Assembly (NCBI RefSeq): GCF_937859865.1
Contig: NZ_CALMAT010000103.1
Span: forward strand, 1-39,691
DNA: 39,691 bases
Reading direction: 5' to 3'
DNA from: an uncultured Mucilaginibacter sp.
Lineage (GTDB): Bacteria > Bacteroidota > Bacteroidia > Sphingobacteriales > Sphingobacteriaceae
The translations under genes were made by a program, and so were the position numbers. Positions 1-7,046 of this stretch are shown here, in pieces; positions within the stretch are counted from its first letter, which is position 1, and each line of letters opens with the position of its first letter. The notes beneath the pieces were generated by a model, which was not told the origin of the DNA, did not search any database, and saw nothing but the letters and a program-made list of their open reading frames with translations.

Positions 1-2662
1 GCTTGTTTAAAAAGCGCGAAACCCGGTGCACCAAAGTTATCTTGATGCCTATTTCCCGAAGCGAGGCTGCCATTTCAAGCCCCAGCAAACCACCGCCTGC
101 AATCACAACGTGGCCATTTTTAGGGATATGTTGTTTGAAATTATCGGCATCCAAACGGCTGCGCATGGTAAAAATACCGGGCAAAGCAGGTATGTTTTTT
201 GGAACAGCGGCGCGGCTGCCGGTAGCCATCACCAGCACATCATAATTGGTTTTGATGCCGCGCGAATCAAGCACAAACTTCGCCTCGCGGTCAATCTTCT
301 CCACGCTTACGCCGCGCAGCAAACGGATGTTGTATCCCGGTTCTTCCTCGTCCGTCATCTTCACCAATTGTTGCCAGGTTTGTTCGCCGCTGATGTAATC
401 GGGCAGCATCACGCGGTTGTAAAAAGGGTTGTTTTCTTTGCTGAAGATGATAACCTCGTCGTCTTGGTTTAGTTCCCGGTAGGATTTTATAAAACCAAAA
501 GCACCGGCACCAGCACCAATAATGATGATCCGCTGAACGGGTTTTACATATTTTTCAACATGAACGGCACAAAACTTAAAATCAGGTTCTTTGGAAATGG
601 GGTCAACCAGATCGTTCGTTAAATTATTGGCGCGGTTTAAATCATTGTTTAAGATTTTGCCCCAGTGCATCGGCAGAAAAACAACGCCGGGTTTGATGGA
701 AGAACTAAGTTTTGCTTTGACGCGCACTTCCCCGCGGCGCGATTTAATCGTTGCCAAATCATCATTTTTGATTCCCAATATTGCCGCATCTTCCGGGTTA
801 ATCTCTAAATAAGATTCGGAAATGTGTTTGTTCAGCTTGCTTACTTTTCCGGTTTTGCTCATTGTGTGCCATTGGTCGCGGATTCGGCCGGTCGTTAACA
901 CAAGCGGGAAATCAGCATCCGGTTTTTCGCTGATGAAACCATCAGATACTGTTTTTATCACTGCTTTTTTGGTGGGCGTGTAAAACTGGTTATCGGTAAA
1001 CAGGCGTTCTGTTCCTTGCGGCAAACCTTTTTTGCGGTAAGGCCATTGTACTGTTTTTTGCGCTTTTAAAATATTGTAATCCAATGCGCTGATATCAATA
1101 CTGGTTTTGGCTGTAAGCTGTGCATGTTCTTTAAAAACTTCGGCTGCCGATGCAAAACCAAAACCCGGAAAACCCATTTTCTGTGCAAAACGACAAGTAA
1201 TTTCCATATCCGGCAAAGCTTCGCCCGGCGGTTCCAAAACTTTTGCCAGGTAACTGATGCGCCTTTCGGAATTGGTCATCGTGCCTTCTTTTTCCGTCCA
1301 AGATGCAGCCGGCAAAACAACATCGGCAAATTTCAGGGTTTCAGGTTTATTGCTGATTTCCTGAACGACCACAAACTTGGCTTTTTTCAATGCTTCTTCT
1401 GCCAGCCGAACGTTGGGCAAACTGGTTAACGGATTGGTGCAGATGATCCAAACCGCTTTCAATCTTCCATCGTTTAACGCTTCAAAAATTTCGGTTGCCG
1501 TAAATCCCGGGTTTGGCGAGATGATGGTTCCGCCCCAAAAATCCTGCACCTGCTGCCGGTGCTGCGGGTTGTTCAAATCGCGATGCGCGGGCAACATATT
1601 TGCCATCCCGCCAACTTCGCGGCCGCCCATCGCATTTGGCTGGCCGGTCAATGAAAACGGTCCGGAACCGGGTTTCCCGATTTTTCCGGTAATGAGGTTT
1701 AAGTTGATGAGGCTAAGGTTTTTGTTTACGCCGATGGAACTCTGGTTCAAACCCATCGTCCACATCGAAATAAAACCTTGCGCTTCGCCAATGTATTGCG
1801 CCGCCAAACGGAGCGATGCTTCTTTTATGCCACAAATTTCAGCGGCTTCACTGATCGTCCTGCTGAAAACACTTCTCGCATAATCCTCGTAACCTTGCGT
1901 GTGTTGGGCAACGAAACTCGAATCCACAAAACCGTTTTCAATCAGTAAACGGCCGATGGCATGGTTCAAAATAATATCCGTTCCGGGATTGATTTGCAGG
2001 TGAAGATCGGCCAGCGCGCAAGAATCGGTAACGCGCGGGTCAACTACAATCATCTTCACTTCCGGGTGCGCTGCTTTGTGCGCTTCCACCCGTCGCCACA
2101 AAATTGGATGGCACCAGGCCGGGTTGGCGCCGGTAACGTAGAAGCAATCGGCAAGCTCGATATCGTCATAACAAATCGGAACGCTGTCTTCGCCCAAAGC
2201 AATTTTGTAGGCTGCCACGGCACTGCTCATGCACAAACGCGAATTCGTATCAATGTTGTTGCTGCCGATAAAGCCTTTCATCAGCTTGTTAAGCACGTAA
2301 TATTCTTCCGTCAGGCACTGTCCGGAAGCGTAAAAAGCAACCGAATCCGGCCCGTACTTTTCGATAAAAGTTTTAAAAACGGCGGCGGTGCGCTCCATCG
2401 CTTCGTCCCAGCTTACGCGCTGCAAAGGCATACTTTTGTTGTAGCGCATTTGCGGGTACAGCAACCGGTCGCTTTTATCGTTCACGGTATAATGCAGGTT
2501 TAAACCCTTGCTGCAAAGCATCCCTTTGTTCACCGGATGGTTTTGATCGCCTTCTAAAGTGATCGTGCCATTCTTTTCCTTGCTCACCACCACGCCGCAA
2601 CCCACGCCGCAATAGCAGCAGGTAGAAGCGTACTGGTTTTTTTCTTTATCCTTTGCGGGCAT
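1..2662 (-). CDS. nasA: Assimilatory molybdopterin nitrate reductase fused to an FAD/NAD(P)H oxidoreductase module (partial, 3' end outside window)
   Basis: This enzyme should reduce nitrate to nitrite in the cytoplasm using a bis-MGD molybdenum centre. The N-terminus carries a [4Fe-4S] motif (C15-x2-C18-x3-C22, C50), followed by the NSRLCMSS motif with the probable Mo-ligand region and GQPNAMGGRE, typical of the NasA/NapA/FdhF superfamily. The molybdopterin-dinucleotide-binding C-terminal domain (TTGRIRDQWHTM, MHWGK) ends near residue 690. An NirB-type FAD domain starts at about residue 710 (IIIIGAGAGA) and a second Rossmann glycine motif (VVIAGGGLLG) lies near residue 855, so the reductase and its electron-input module are fused. 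At least 887 codons are present and the reading frame is open at base 1. The ATG at 2660-2662 gives the expected N-terminus just before the Fe-S motif. It is the last visible gene of the minus-strand nitrate cluster. The symbol follows Klebsiella usage; Bacillus calls the catalytic subunit NasC. Confidence 0.9.
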   Translation of the reverse strand, partial: MPAKDKEKNQYASTCCYCGVGCGVVVSKEKNGTITLEGDQNHPVNKGMLCSKGLNLHYTVNDKSDRLLYPQMRYNKSMPLQRVSWDEAMERTAAVFKTFIEKYGPDSVAFYASGQCLTEEYYVLNKLMKGFIGSNNIDTNSRLCMSSAVAAYKIALGEDSVPICYDDIELADCFYVTGANPAWCHPILWRRVEAHKAAHPEVKMIVVDPRVTDSCALADLHLQINPGTDIILNHAIGRLLIENGFVDSSFVAQHTQGYEDYARSVFSRTISEAAEICGIKEASLRLAAQYIGEAQGFISMWTMGLNQSSIGVNKNLSLINLNLITGKIGKPGSGPFSLTGQPNAMGGREVGGMANMLPAHRDLNNPQHRQQVQDFWGGTIISPNPGFTATEIFEALNDGRLKAVWIICTNPLTSLPNVRLAEEALKKAKFVVVQEISNKPETLKFADVVLPAASWTEKEGTMTNSERRISYLAKVLEPPGEALPDMEITCRFAQKMGFPGFGFASAAEVFKEHAQLTAKTSIDISALDYNILKAQKTVQWPYRKKGLPQGTERLFTDNQFYTPTKKAVIKTVSDGFISEKPDADFPLVLTTGRIRDQWHTMSKTGKVSKLNKHISESYLEINPEDAAILGIKNDDLATIKSRRGEVRVKAKLSSSIKPGVVFLPMHWGKILNNDLNRANNLTNDLVDPISKEPDFKFCAVHVEKYVKPVQRIIIIGAGAGAFGFIKSYRELNQDDEVIIFSKENNPFYNRVMLPDYISGEQTWQQLVKMTDEEEPGYNIRLLRGVSVEKIDREAKFVLDSRGIKTNYDVLVMATGSRAAVPKNIPALPGIFTMRSRLDADNFKQHIPKNGHVVIAGGGLLGLEMAASLREIGIKITLVHRVSRFLNK

Positions 2663-2701
2663 TCGATTTTGATTTAAAAGTCTTGATCGTTTTTTTGTAG
2701 A

Positions 2702-2827
2702 TTCATCCCCCTGGCCCCCTTCAAAGGGGGAAGCCTGACGCCTACCTTTCTAAACTTTAGAAATTCGGAGATTGTAAGATGTGCGCCCTGGCCCTTTTCC
2801 CCCTTTGAAGGGGGTTAGGGGGATGAA
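2702..2827. repeat. CCCCCTAACCCCCTTCAAAG-type inverted-repeat element, copy 1
   Basis: The ends are near-perfect inverted repeats: TTCATCCCCCTGGCCCCC on the left and GGGGGTTAGGGGGATGAA on the right, with an inner CTTCAAAGGGGGAAG palindrome. The middle about 60 bp is not repetitive. A reverse-oriented copy lies at 15037-15174. There is no ORF inside, so it is a non-autonomous MITE-like element. It lies between narK and the nitrate reductase. Confidence 0.85.
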
Positions 2828-2830
2828 CTT

Positions 2831-2892
2831 AATTTTTATCCGATAAAAGAAGCATCACTATTGCTTATGCTACTTTTACCGAACTAAAATCC
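2831..2892. repeat. Motif unit (reverse) plus degenerate forward unit at the narK 3' end
   Basis: 2831-2856 is a full reverse-oriented copy of the interspersed motif (TTTTTATCCG then ATAAAAGAAGCATC). 2867-2892 reads ATGCTACTTTTACCG followed by TAAAATCC, a one-base variant in the opposite orientation that overlaps the narK stop codon. The two face each other and could pair in RNA. Confidence 0.75.
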
Positions 2893-4172
2893 ATATCCGT
2901 TTCTTCGGAAGCTGCTGTTTTGTAGAAGCGCGTAACCAGCACGATCAGCGCAACAGCAATCACCGCAAAACCAATATAAGTAAAGGCCTGTACATAAGTG
3001 ATTGTTTCGGATTTGAACAAAAAGCCGAACAGCATGCCGCCCAGGTTTCCACCTGCGCCAACCACGCCGCTTACCATGCCTACATTTTTGGTGTTGATAA
3101 AAGGCACGATGCCGTAAGTTGCGCCGTTGGACATTTTAAGGAAAAGCGCAAACGTCAGCATCGTGATGATGGCGATTACCAAGCTTCCGGCCTGGGCAAA
3201 AAGCAGCAAACCCAATCCTTCCAGCAGCAACATACCGGCCAGCAGCAGGCCTTTTCCTTTCATGCCAAACTTAAAACCAACTTTATCCGAAGCAAAACCG
3301 CCCAATGCGCGGGTAAAAATATTCATCATCCCAAAAACGCCAGCCCAAAAACCGGCATTGCTTTGCGACAAGTGGAAGGTATCCACGAAGTGCAAGGAAG
3401 CCACGTTATCAAACGTAATTTCCATACCGAAACACATTGCGTAAGCCAGGGTCAAAGCCCAAATGCGCCAGTCGGCCAGTACGCTCCAGTCTGTTTTTGC
3501 CGATGCTGTTTTTACCCGGTTAATTTCATTGAAGTTTCCTTGCGGCGTATCTTTAGTATATTTCCAATACAAAAAAGCAAGGACGAGCATCATCGTTCCT
3601 GGAACGATCATGGCATAACGCCAGGCTTCAGCTTTGGTATAACCGAAACCCACGATGGCGGCAAAAATCAACGGCATCACCATATTGGTTACGCCTCCGC
3701 CCAAGTTTCCCCAGCCGCCGGTTACCGCGTTTGCCGTGCCTTTGATGTTGGGCGCAAACATCATGGAAGTGTGGTATTGGGTGATGACGAAAGAAGCGCC
3801 AATCATACCGATGGCCAAACGGAACAGTAAAAACGTAGTATAATCGTGCGCCAAACCAACCAGAAAAACCGGCAGCGAACCCACGAGCAGCAGGCGCACG
3901 GCCGTTTTTCGCGGGCCCCAGGTATCGCAAAGCCTGCCTACAATCAACCTAAAAAAAATAGTGGAAGCCACGGAAGCAATGATGGTGTTGCCCACTTGTG
4001 CCTTGGTCAAACCAAGTTCTACACGAATCGTCGGCATAAGCGGCGCCAGGCCAAACCAGCCGAAAAAGCAGACAAAAAACATGAGCCAGGTAATTTGGAA
4101 CGTCCGCATCTGGATTCCTTTTGCAGAAAATACATTGAGCTTGGTAAGCTGGTGCTGTGCGTTTGTAAACAT
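2865..4172 (-). CDS. narK: Nitrate/nitrite transporter, MFS (NarK/NNP family)
   Basis: A 435-residue polytopic inner-membrane protein of the major facilitator superfamily, expected to import nitrate or exchange nitrate and nitrite. The conserved N-terminal segment TWLMFFVCFFGWFGLAPLMP, the NNP nitrate-signature glycine region GGWGNLGGG in TM5 and a second GAGGNLGGMLFG signature in TM11 are all visible, and about 12 hydrophobic helices fit the length. It sits between the porin and the nitrate reductase on the same strand, consistent with substrate delivery to the reductase. The first ATG (4172) is used, giving a short polar N-terminal tail. A copy of the interspersed motif (sister form) lies inside the gene at 3502-3519, encoding VKTAS on the sense strand. 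Confidence 0.92.
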   Translation of the reverse strand: MFTNAQHQLTKLNVFSAKGIQMRTFQITWLMFFVCFFGWFGLAPLMPTIRVELGLTKAQVGNTIIASVASTIFFRLIVGRLCDTWGPRKTAVRLLLVGSLPVFLVGLAHDYTTFLLFRLAIGMIGASFVITQYHTSMMFAPNIKGTANAVTGGWGNLGGGVTNMVMPLIFAAIVGFGYTKAEAWRYAMIVPGTMMLVLAFLYWKYTKDTPQGNFNEINRVKTASAKTDWSVLADWRIWALTLAYAMCFGMEITFDNVASLHFVDTFHLSQSNAGFWAGVFGMMNIFTRALGGFASDKVGFKFGMKGKGLLLAGMLLLEGLGLLLFAQAGSLVIAIITMLTFALFLKMSNGATYGIVPFINTKNVGMVSGVVGAGGNLGGMLFGFLFKSETITYVQAFTYIGFAVIAVALIVLVTRFYKTAASEETDMDFSSVKVA

Positions 4173-4207
4173 GGTTTTTAATTTTTGAGGTTGATGGTTT
4201 TATGGAT

Positions 4208-4231
4208 AATGCTGTTTTTACTTGCTAAAAA
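4208..4231. repeat. Motif unit, sister (GT) form, overlapping the porin stop codon
   Basis: AATGCTGTTTTTACTTGC followed by TAAAAA. The stop codon of the minus-strand porin (4218-4220) lies inside the unit, so the repeat supplies the last codons and the stop. Confidence 0.6.
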
Positions 4232-5747
4232 AATCGGGGCGAATGTTGATCTGGAGGTAGCTCCAAACATTGTTTAAATGGGTTGATAGTGGCGTTAAGT
4301 TTTTGGCGTATTCCATGCTTTGGGCAGCAGCCATCACGCAAAAACCTGCTTCTACCGAAGTAAATTTGTTGAGGCTGTAATTGCCTACCAAATCGAACTC
4401 GCTGCCCAGATACTTTTTGATGGCATCGCCTGCAACACCTCTTTGGTTTTGTGCCAAAGCAAAATAGTGGTAATCCAAACCGGCGTTAAAGCGTTTGTTA
4501 ATGCTGAGGTATTTGATCTTGAAGTAAGCATCGCTTAAACCACCAGCCGGAGAACCGGAACCGGCATAGAAATAATCCATAAAACCCCAAAACTTGTGCG
4601 GCGTGCCATAAAGCGGGTCAAAACGGTGGTTGGTGGTCGAGGTTGAAAAAGCATCGTTGCCCGACAAATAATCCCAGCCGGGCGTAAACCTGAACAGCTT
4701 TTGCTGGTATGATAAAGCAATGGTAGAAGTGTAAGCGCTTAACGAAAGCCCGTCGCGGTCGTGGCCGCCCTGGTAATAAAACGCCGTGCTTATCCCAAAC
4801 GGACTTTTATCTCCGAACGGGGAAACCAGCATCAAACCGGTTGTGTAACGTGTGTTTAAACCGGTTTGGTTAAAACGCCGACCGTAAACGTAACCTACAT
4901 CGGTGCCTGCGGTATTTTTAACAGAATCAAGAATGTATTTTCCAAACTGGTCAACAAAAAACAACCCGGAGATTTTAGTTTGATGAAAAGTTTTGGCCGC
5001 ATATAAATACTCAAACGATTTGTAATCCTGCGAAGCGGCGTTAGAACTTGGCGGATTGCTAAAACCCGGGTTGCCGGTTTTAGAACTGATGCCGGCCGCA
5101 TTAAGCAGCGGGATAAAACCGGCAGGCGTATTTACCAGATTTCCTTTGCTGTCTTTAATCGTTGCCGGCACATTGACCGGCGTGTAATAGGTGCCGTTGT
5201 AATTTACCGCGTCCGTATTTTGGTTGTAAGCCGCGCCCAGATCAACCTGAAAACCTTTGTTCAGCATTTTCAAAACCGCGGCATCGTGCCTTCGGCCTTG
5301 CTGCTGCCAGTCGAAACCGCCCAGCAAACGCTCGTCATCGTAAACCAGTTCCTGGCGGCCAATCTTCAGGCCCAAATAATCAAAAAGGGGTTTTTTAAAG
5401 GAAGTATCTTTTTTGTTGGATAAAACCAATTCGGCCCAGGCTTCGTGCACAAACAGTTTATTGCCGTCGGCATTGCTGATGGATGAAGCATCCTGGCCCC
5501 AAACACGTACATCCTGGATGCTGGTTTGGAAGATGACACGGCTGGATTTATAATTGAAAACCAGCCTTGCGCGTTGCGAAACAAAGCCGGCCGGTTTGGA
5601 TGTTTTAGGTTCTAAAGTTCCGTAGCCATCGCGGTATTCGGCACGGGGCCGCAACTGCCCAGTCAAAGATATTTGTGCCGAAGCGTGCTGCCAACTCAAA
5701 ATTATTGGCATAAAAACAGTAAGCAACAAGAGTAGATTTTTATTCAT
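4218..5747 (-). CDS. Outer-membrane beta-barrel protein, alginate-export (AlgE-like) type
   Basis: A 509-residue protein with a clear signal peptide (MNKNLLLLLTVFMPIILS, cleaved near HASAQ). The mature start ISLTGQLRPRAEYRDGYG, the alternating aromatic/polar strands throughout and an aromatic C-terminus ending DFFSK are typical of the alginate_exp barrel family. The longer upstream reading from 5801 would put 18 charged residues before the signal peptide, so the ATG at 5745-5747 is chosen. The gene lies directly upstream of narK, 45 bp apart and co-directional, inside the nitrate locus. By context I infer it may let nitrate or nitrite, or another anion, cross the outer membrane. That role is not shown by the sequence. 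Its promoter region is shared with the divergent FNR-like regulator. The signal-peptide codons contain a motif-like stretch (ACTGTTTTTATGCC on the sense strand). Confidence 0.85.
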   Translation of the reverse strand: MNKNLLLLLTVFMPIILSWQHASAQISLTGQLRPRAEYRDGYGTLEPKTSKPAGFVSQRARLVFNYKSSRVIFQTSIQDVRVWGQDASSISNADGNKLFVHEAWAELVLSNKKDTSFKKPLFDYLGLKIGRQELVYDDERLLGGFDWQQQGRRHDAAVLKMLNKGFQVDLGAAYNQNTDAVNYNGTYYTPVNVPATIKDSKGNLVNTPAGFIPLLNAAGISSKTGNPGFSNPPSSNAASQDYKSFEYLYAAKTFHQTKISGLFFVDQFGKYILDSVKNTAGTDVGYVYGRRFNQTGLNTRYTTGLMLVSPFGDKSPFGISTAFYYQGGHDRDGLSLSAYTSTIALSYQQKLFRFTPGWDYLSGNDAFSTSTTNHRFDPLYGTPHKFWGFMDYFYAGSGSPAGGLSDAYFKIKYLSINKRFNAGLDYHYFALAQNQRGVAGDAIKKYLGSEFDLVGNYSLNKFTSVEAGFCVMAAAQSMEYAKNLTPLSTHLNNVWSYLQINIRPDFFSK

Positions 5748-5849
5748 CGTGTGGTTTGGTTTTAGGTTGGTTTTTTTAAAGATTATGATCGGCCTCCGCA
5801 AAAATTAATAGCTATTATTGTAGCCTTTTATCCTGTTTAAAGCTTTTGA

Positions 5850-6542
5850 ATGAAACCAAGTAAAATAGCCTGCGACCTGAAAAGCTGTTTTTTGTGCAAG
5901 CTTTGTTTGAAGGAATGGCTGCCTGCCGTGGCCAGTTCCAGGAAGAACTTTGCGGTGAAGCGCGGCGACATTATTTTTAACGAAGGCGACCCGGTTATGG
6001 GCGTGTACTTTGTTTATTCGGGTAATGTTAAGGTTCATAAAAAATGGGGCGATAAAGAGTTGATTATCCGTTTTGTTAAAAATGGCGCGATCCTGGGCCA
6101 CCGCGGTTTGGGCAGCGATTTGCAATATCCGGTTACGGCTACCGCGCTCGAACCTGGCCTGGTTTGTTTTTTTGAACTTGATTTTTTTACTGCTACCTTA
6201 AAAGTAAACCACGAACTGACGTACCAATTGCTCCAGTTCTTTGCCGATGAACTGCAGGTTTCCGAACGAAAAATGCGCAACCTGGCCCACATGTCTGTCA
6301 AAGGCCGCATTGGCCAGGCGTTGATCAACCTGGGCAAACAATTCGGTTTTACGGCTGCCGGTTTTATTGATATCGAACTGAGCCGGCAAGACTTGGCTTC
6401 GTACATTGGCACCACTTATGAAACACTTTTCAGGGTGATTAACGAGCTGGCGCAAAACGGGACGATCGAGGTTTCGGGCAAGCAATTCAAAATCCTCGAT
6501 CCCGAAAAACTGCTCCAGCTTACCCAAGATACATCTGCTTAA
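5850..6542 (+). CDS. Crp/Fnr-family regulator with N-terminal cysteine cluster
   Basis: A 230-residue transcription factor with a cNMP-binding-like beta-roll (about 33-130; KRGDIIFNEGDPVMGVYFV), a long dimerisation helix, and a winged HTH near 179-200 (LSRQDLASYIGTTYETLFRV). Cysteines at 8, 13, 16 and 19 (C-x4-C-x2-C-x2-C), with another at 106, resemble the Fe-S ligand layout of FNR (three N-terminal Cys plus one in the beta-roll). This suggests an oxygen- or NO-responsive Fe-S sensor; that is inference. The recognition helix reads ETLFR where E. coli FNR has ETISR, so the Glu and Arg are kept but not the Ser. It is divergent from the porin (102 bp apart) and its stop codon abuts the convergent nirD stop (TAATTA). 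Context points to control of the surrounding nitrate/nitrite genes. Confidence 0.9.
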   Translation: MKPSKIACDLKSCFLCKLCLKEWLPAVASSRKNFAVKRGDIIFNEGDPVMGVYFVYSGNVKVHKKWGDKELIIRFVKNGAILGHRGLGSDLQYPVTATALEPGLVCFFELDFFTATLKVNHELTYQLLQFFADELQVSERKMRNLAHMSVKGRIGQALINLGKQFGFTAAGFIDIELSRQDLASYIGTTYETLFRVINELAQNGTIEVSGKQFKILDPEKLLQLTQDTSA

Positions 6543-6899
6543 TTATTCCACGCCGATGTAAACCCGCCCGTCCTGCACTTTTACCGGGTACGTTTTGATG
6601 GCGCATTCCTCCGCGTTCAAACATTCGCCGGTAATTAAGGAAAATGTTTTTTTGTGGAACGGGCAAGCCACTTTCGGTTCCATTGCATCACCAGTGCTGC
6701 CGATCATGCCGCGCGAAAGCACCATTTGCTGTTTGTGCGGGCAAAGGTTTTGCGTGGCGTACCATTCTTTCCTTCGGCTGAAATTAAAAATGGCAATCTG
6801 CTCGTCCCGGTATTTTACACAAGCGCCGCCATTCTCCGGAACATCGTTTGTGGCACAGGCCAAAAACCAGTTTATAATTGTTGATACTTCAGTTTCCAT
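6543..6899 (-). CDS. nirD: Nitrite reductase (NADH) small subunit, Rieske-type
   Basis: A 118-residue Rieske [2Fe-2S] protein, the small partner of the NirB siroheme nitrite reductase that makes ammonium from nitrite in the cytoplasm. Cluster ligands are visible as C53-x-H55 and C79-x2-H82 (CPH, CPFH), followed by KKTFSL, and the length is normal for NirD. It lies downstream of nirB on the same strand but is separated from it by 147 bp packed with four motif units, an unusual gap for this pair. The start ATG at 6897-6899 is the only sensible one. Confidence 0.93.
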   Translation of the reverse strand: METEVSTIINWFLACATNDVPENGGACVKYRDEQIAIFNFSRRKEWYATQNLCPHKQQMVLSRGMIGSTGDAMEPKVACPFHKKTFSLITGECLNAEECAIKTYPVKVQDGRVYIGVE

Positions 6900-6903
6900 A
6901 ATT

Positions 6904-6963
6904 TATACTGTTTTTATCCATGTTTTTTTAGGTTGAAGTTTTTTAGGCGATAAAAGAAGCATT
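6904..6963. repeat. Inverted pair of motif units between nirB and nirD (pair 1)
   Basis: The forward sister-form unit (TACTGTTTTTATCC) at 6904-6919 faces a reverse main-form unit (TTTTAGGCG then ATAAAAGAAGCATT) at 6939-6963. Heads point outwards. Confidence 0.7.
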
Positions 6964-6986
6964 GTGCCATTTCTCAAATTTGGACT

Positions 6987-7045
6987 GATACTGTTTTTGC
7001 CGGATGTTTTTATGTTGATGATTTTTGTGCGATAAAAGAAGCATC
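6987..7045. repeat. Inverted pair of motif units between nirB and nirD (pair 2)
   Basis: GATACTGTTTTTGCCGG at 6987-7003 and the reverse unit TTTTTGTGCG then ATAAAAGAAGCATC at 7021-7045. The pair ends one base before the nirB stop codon (7047-7049). Confidence 0.75.
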
Positions 7046-7046
7046 G

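Noticed and set aside
2702-2827. Intrinsic terminator for narK
   Set aside because: The arms are G/C-tract repeats 60 bp or more apart, without a T-tract, and a near-identical copy occurs elsewhere. It is better called a repeat element.
5484-5500. GATGAAGCATCC in the porin gene as a motif copy
   Set aside because: Only GAAGCATC matches; the T/A-rich core is absent.
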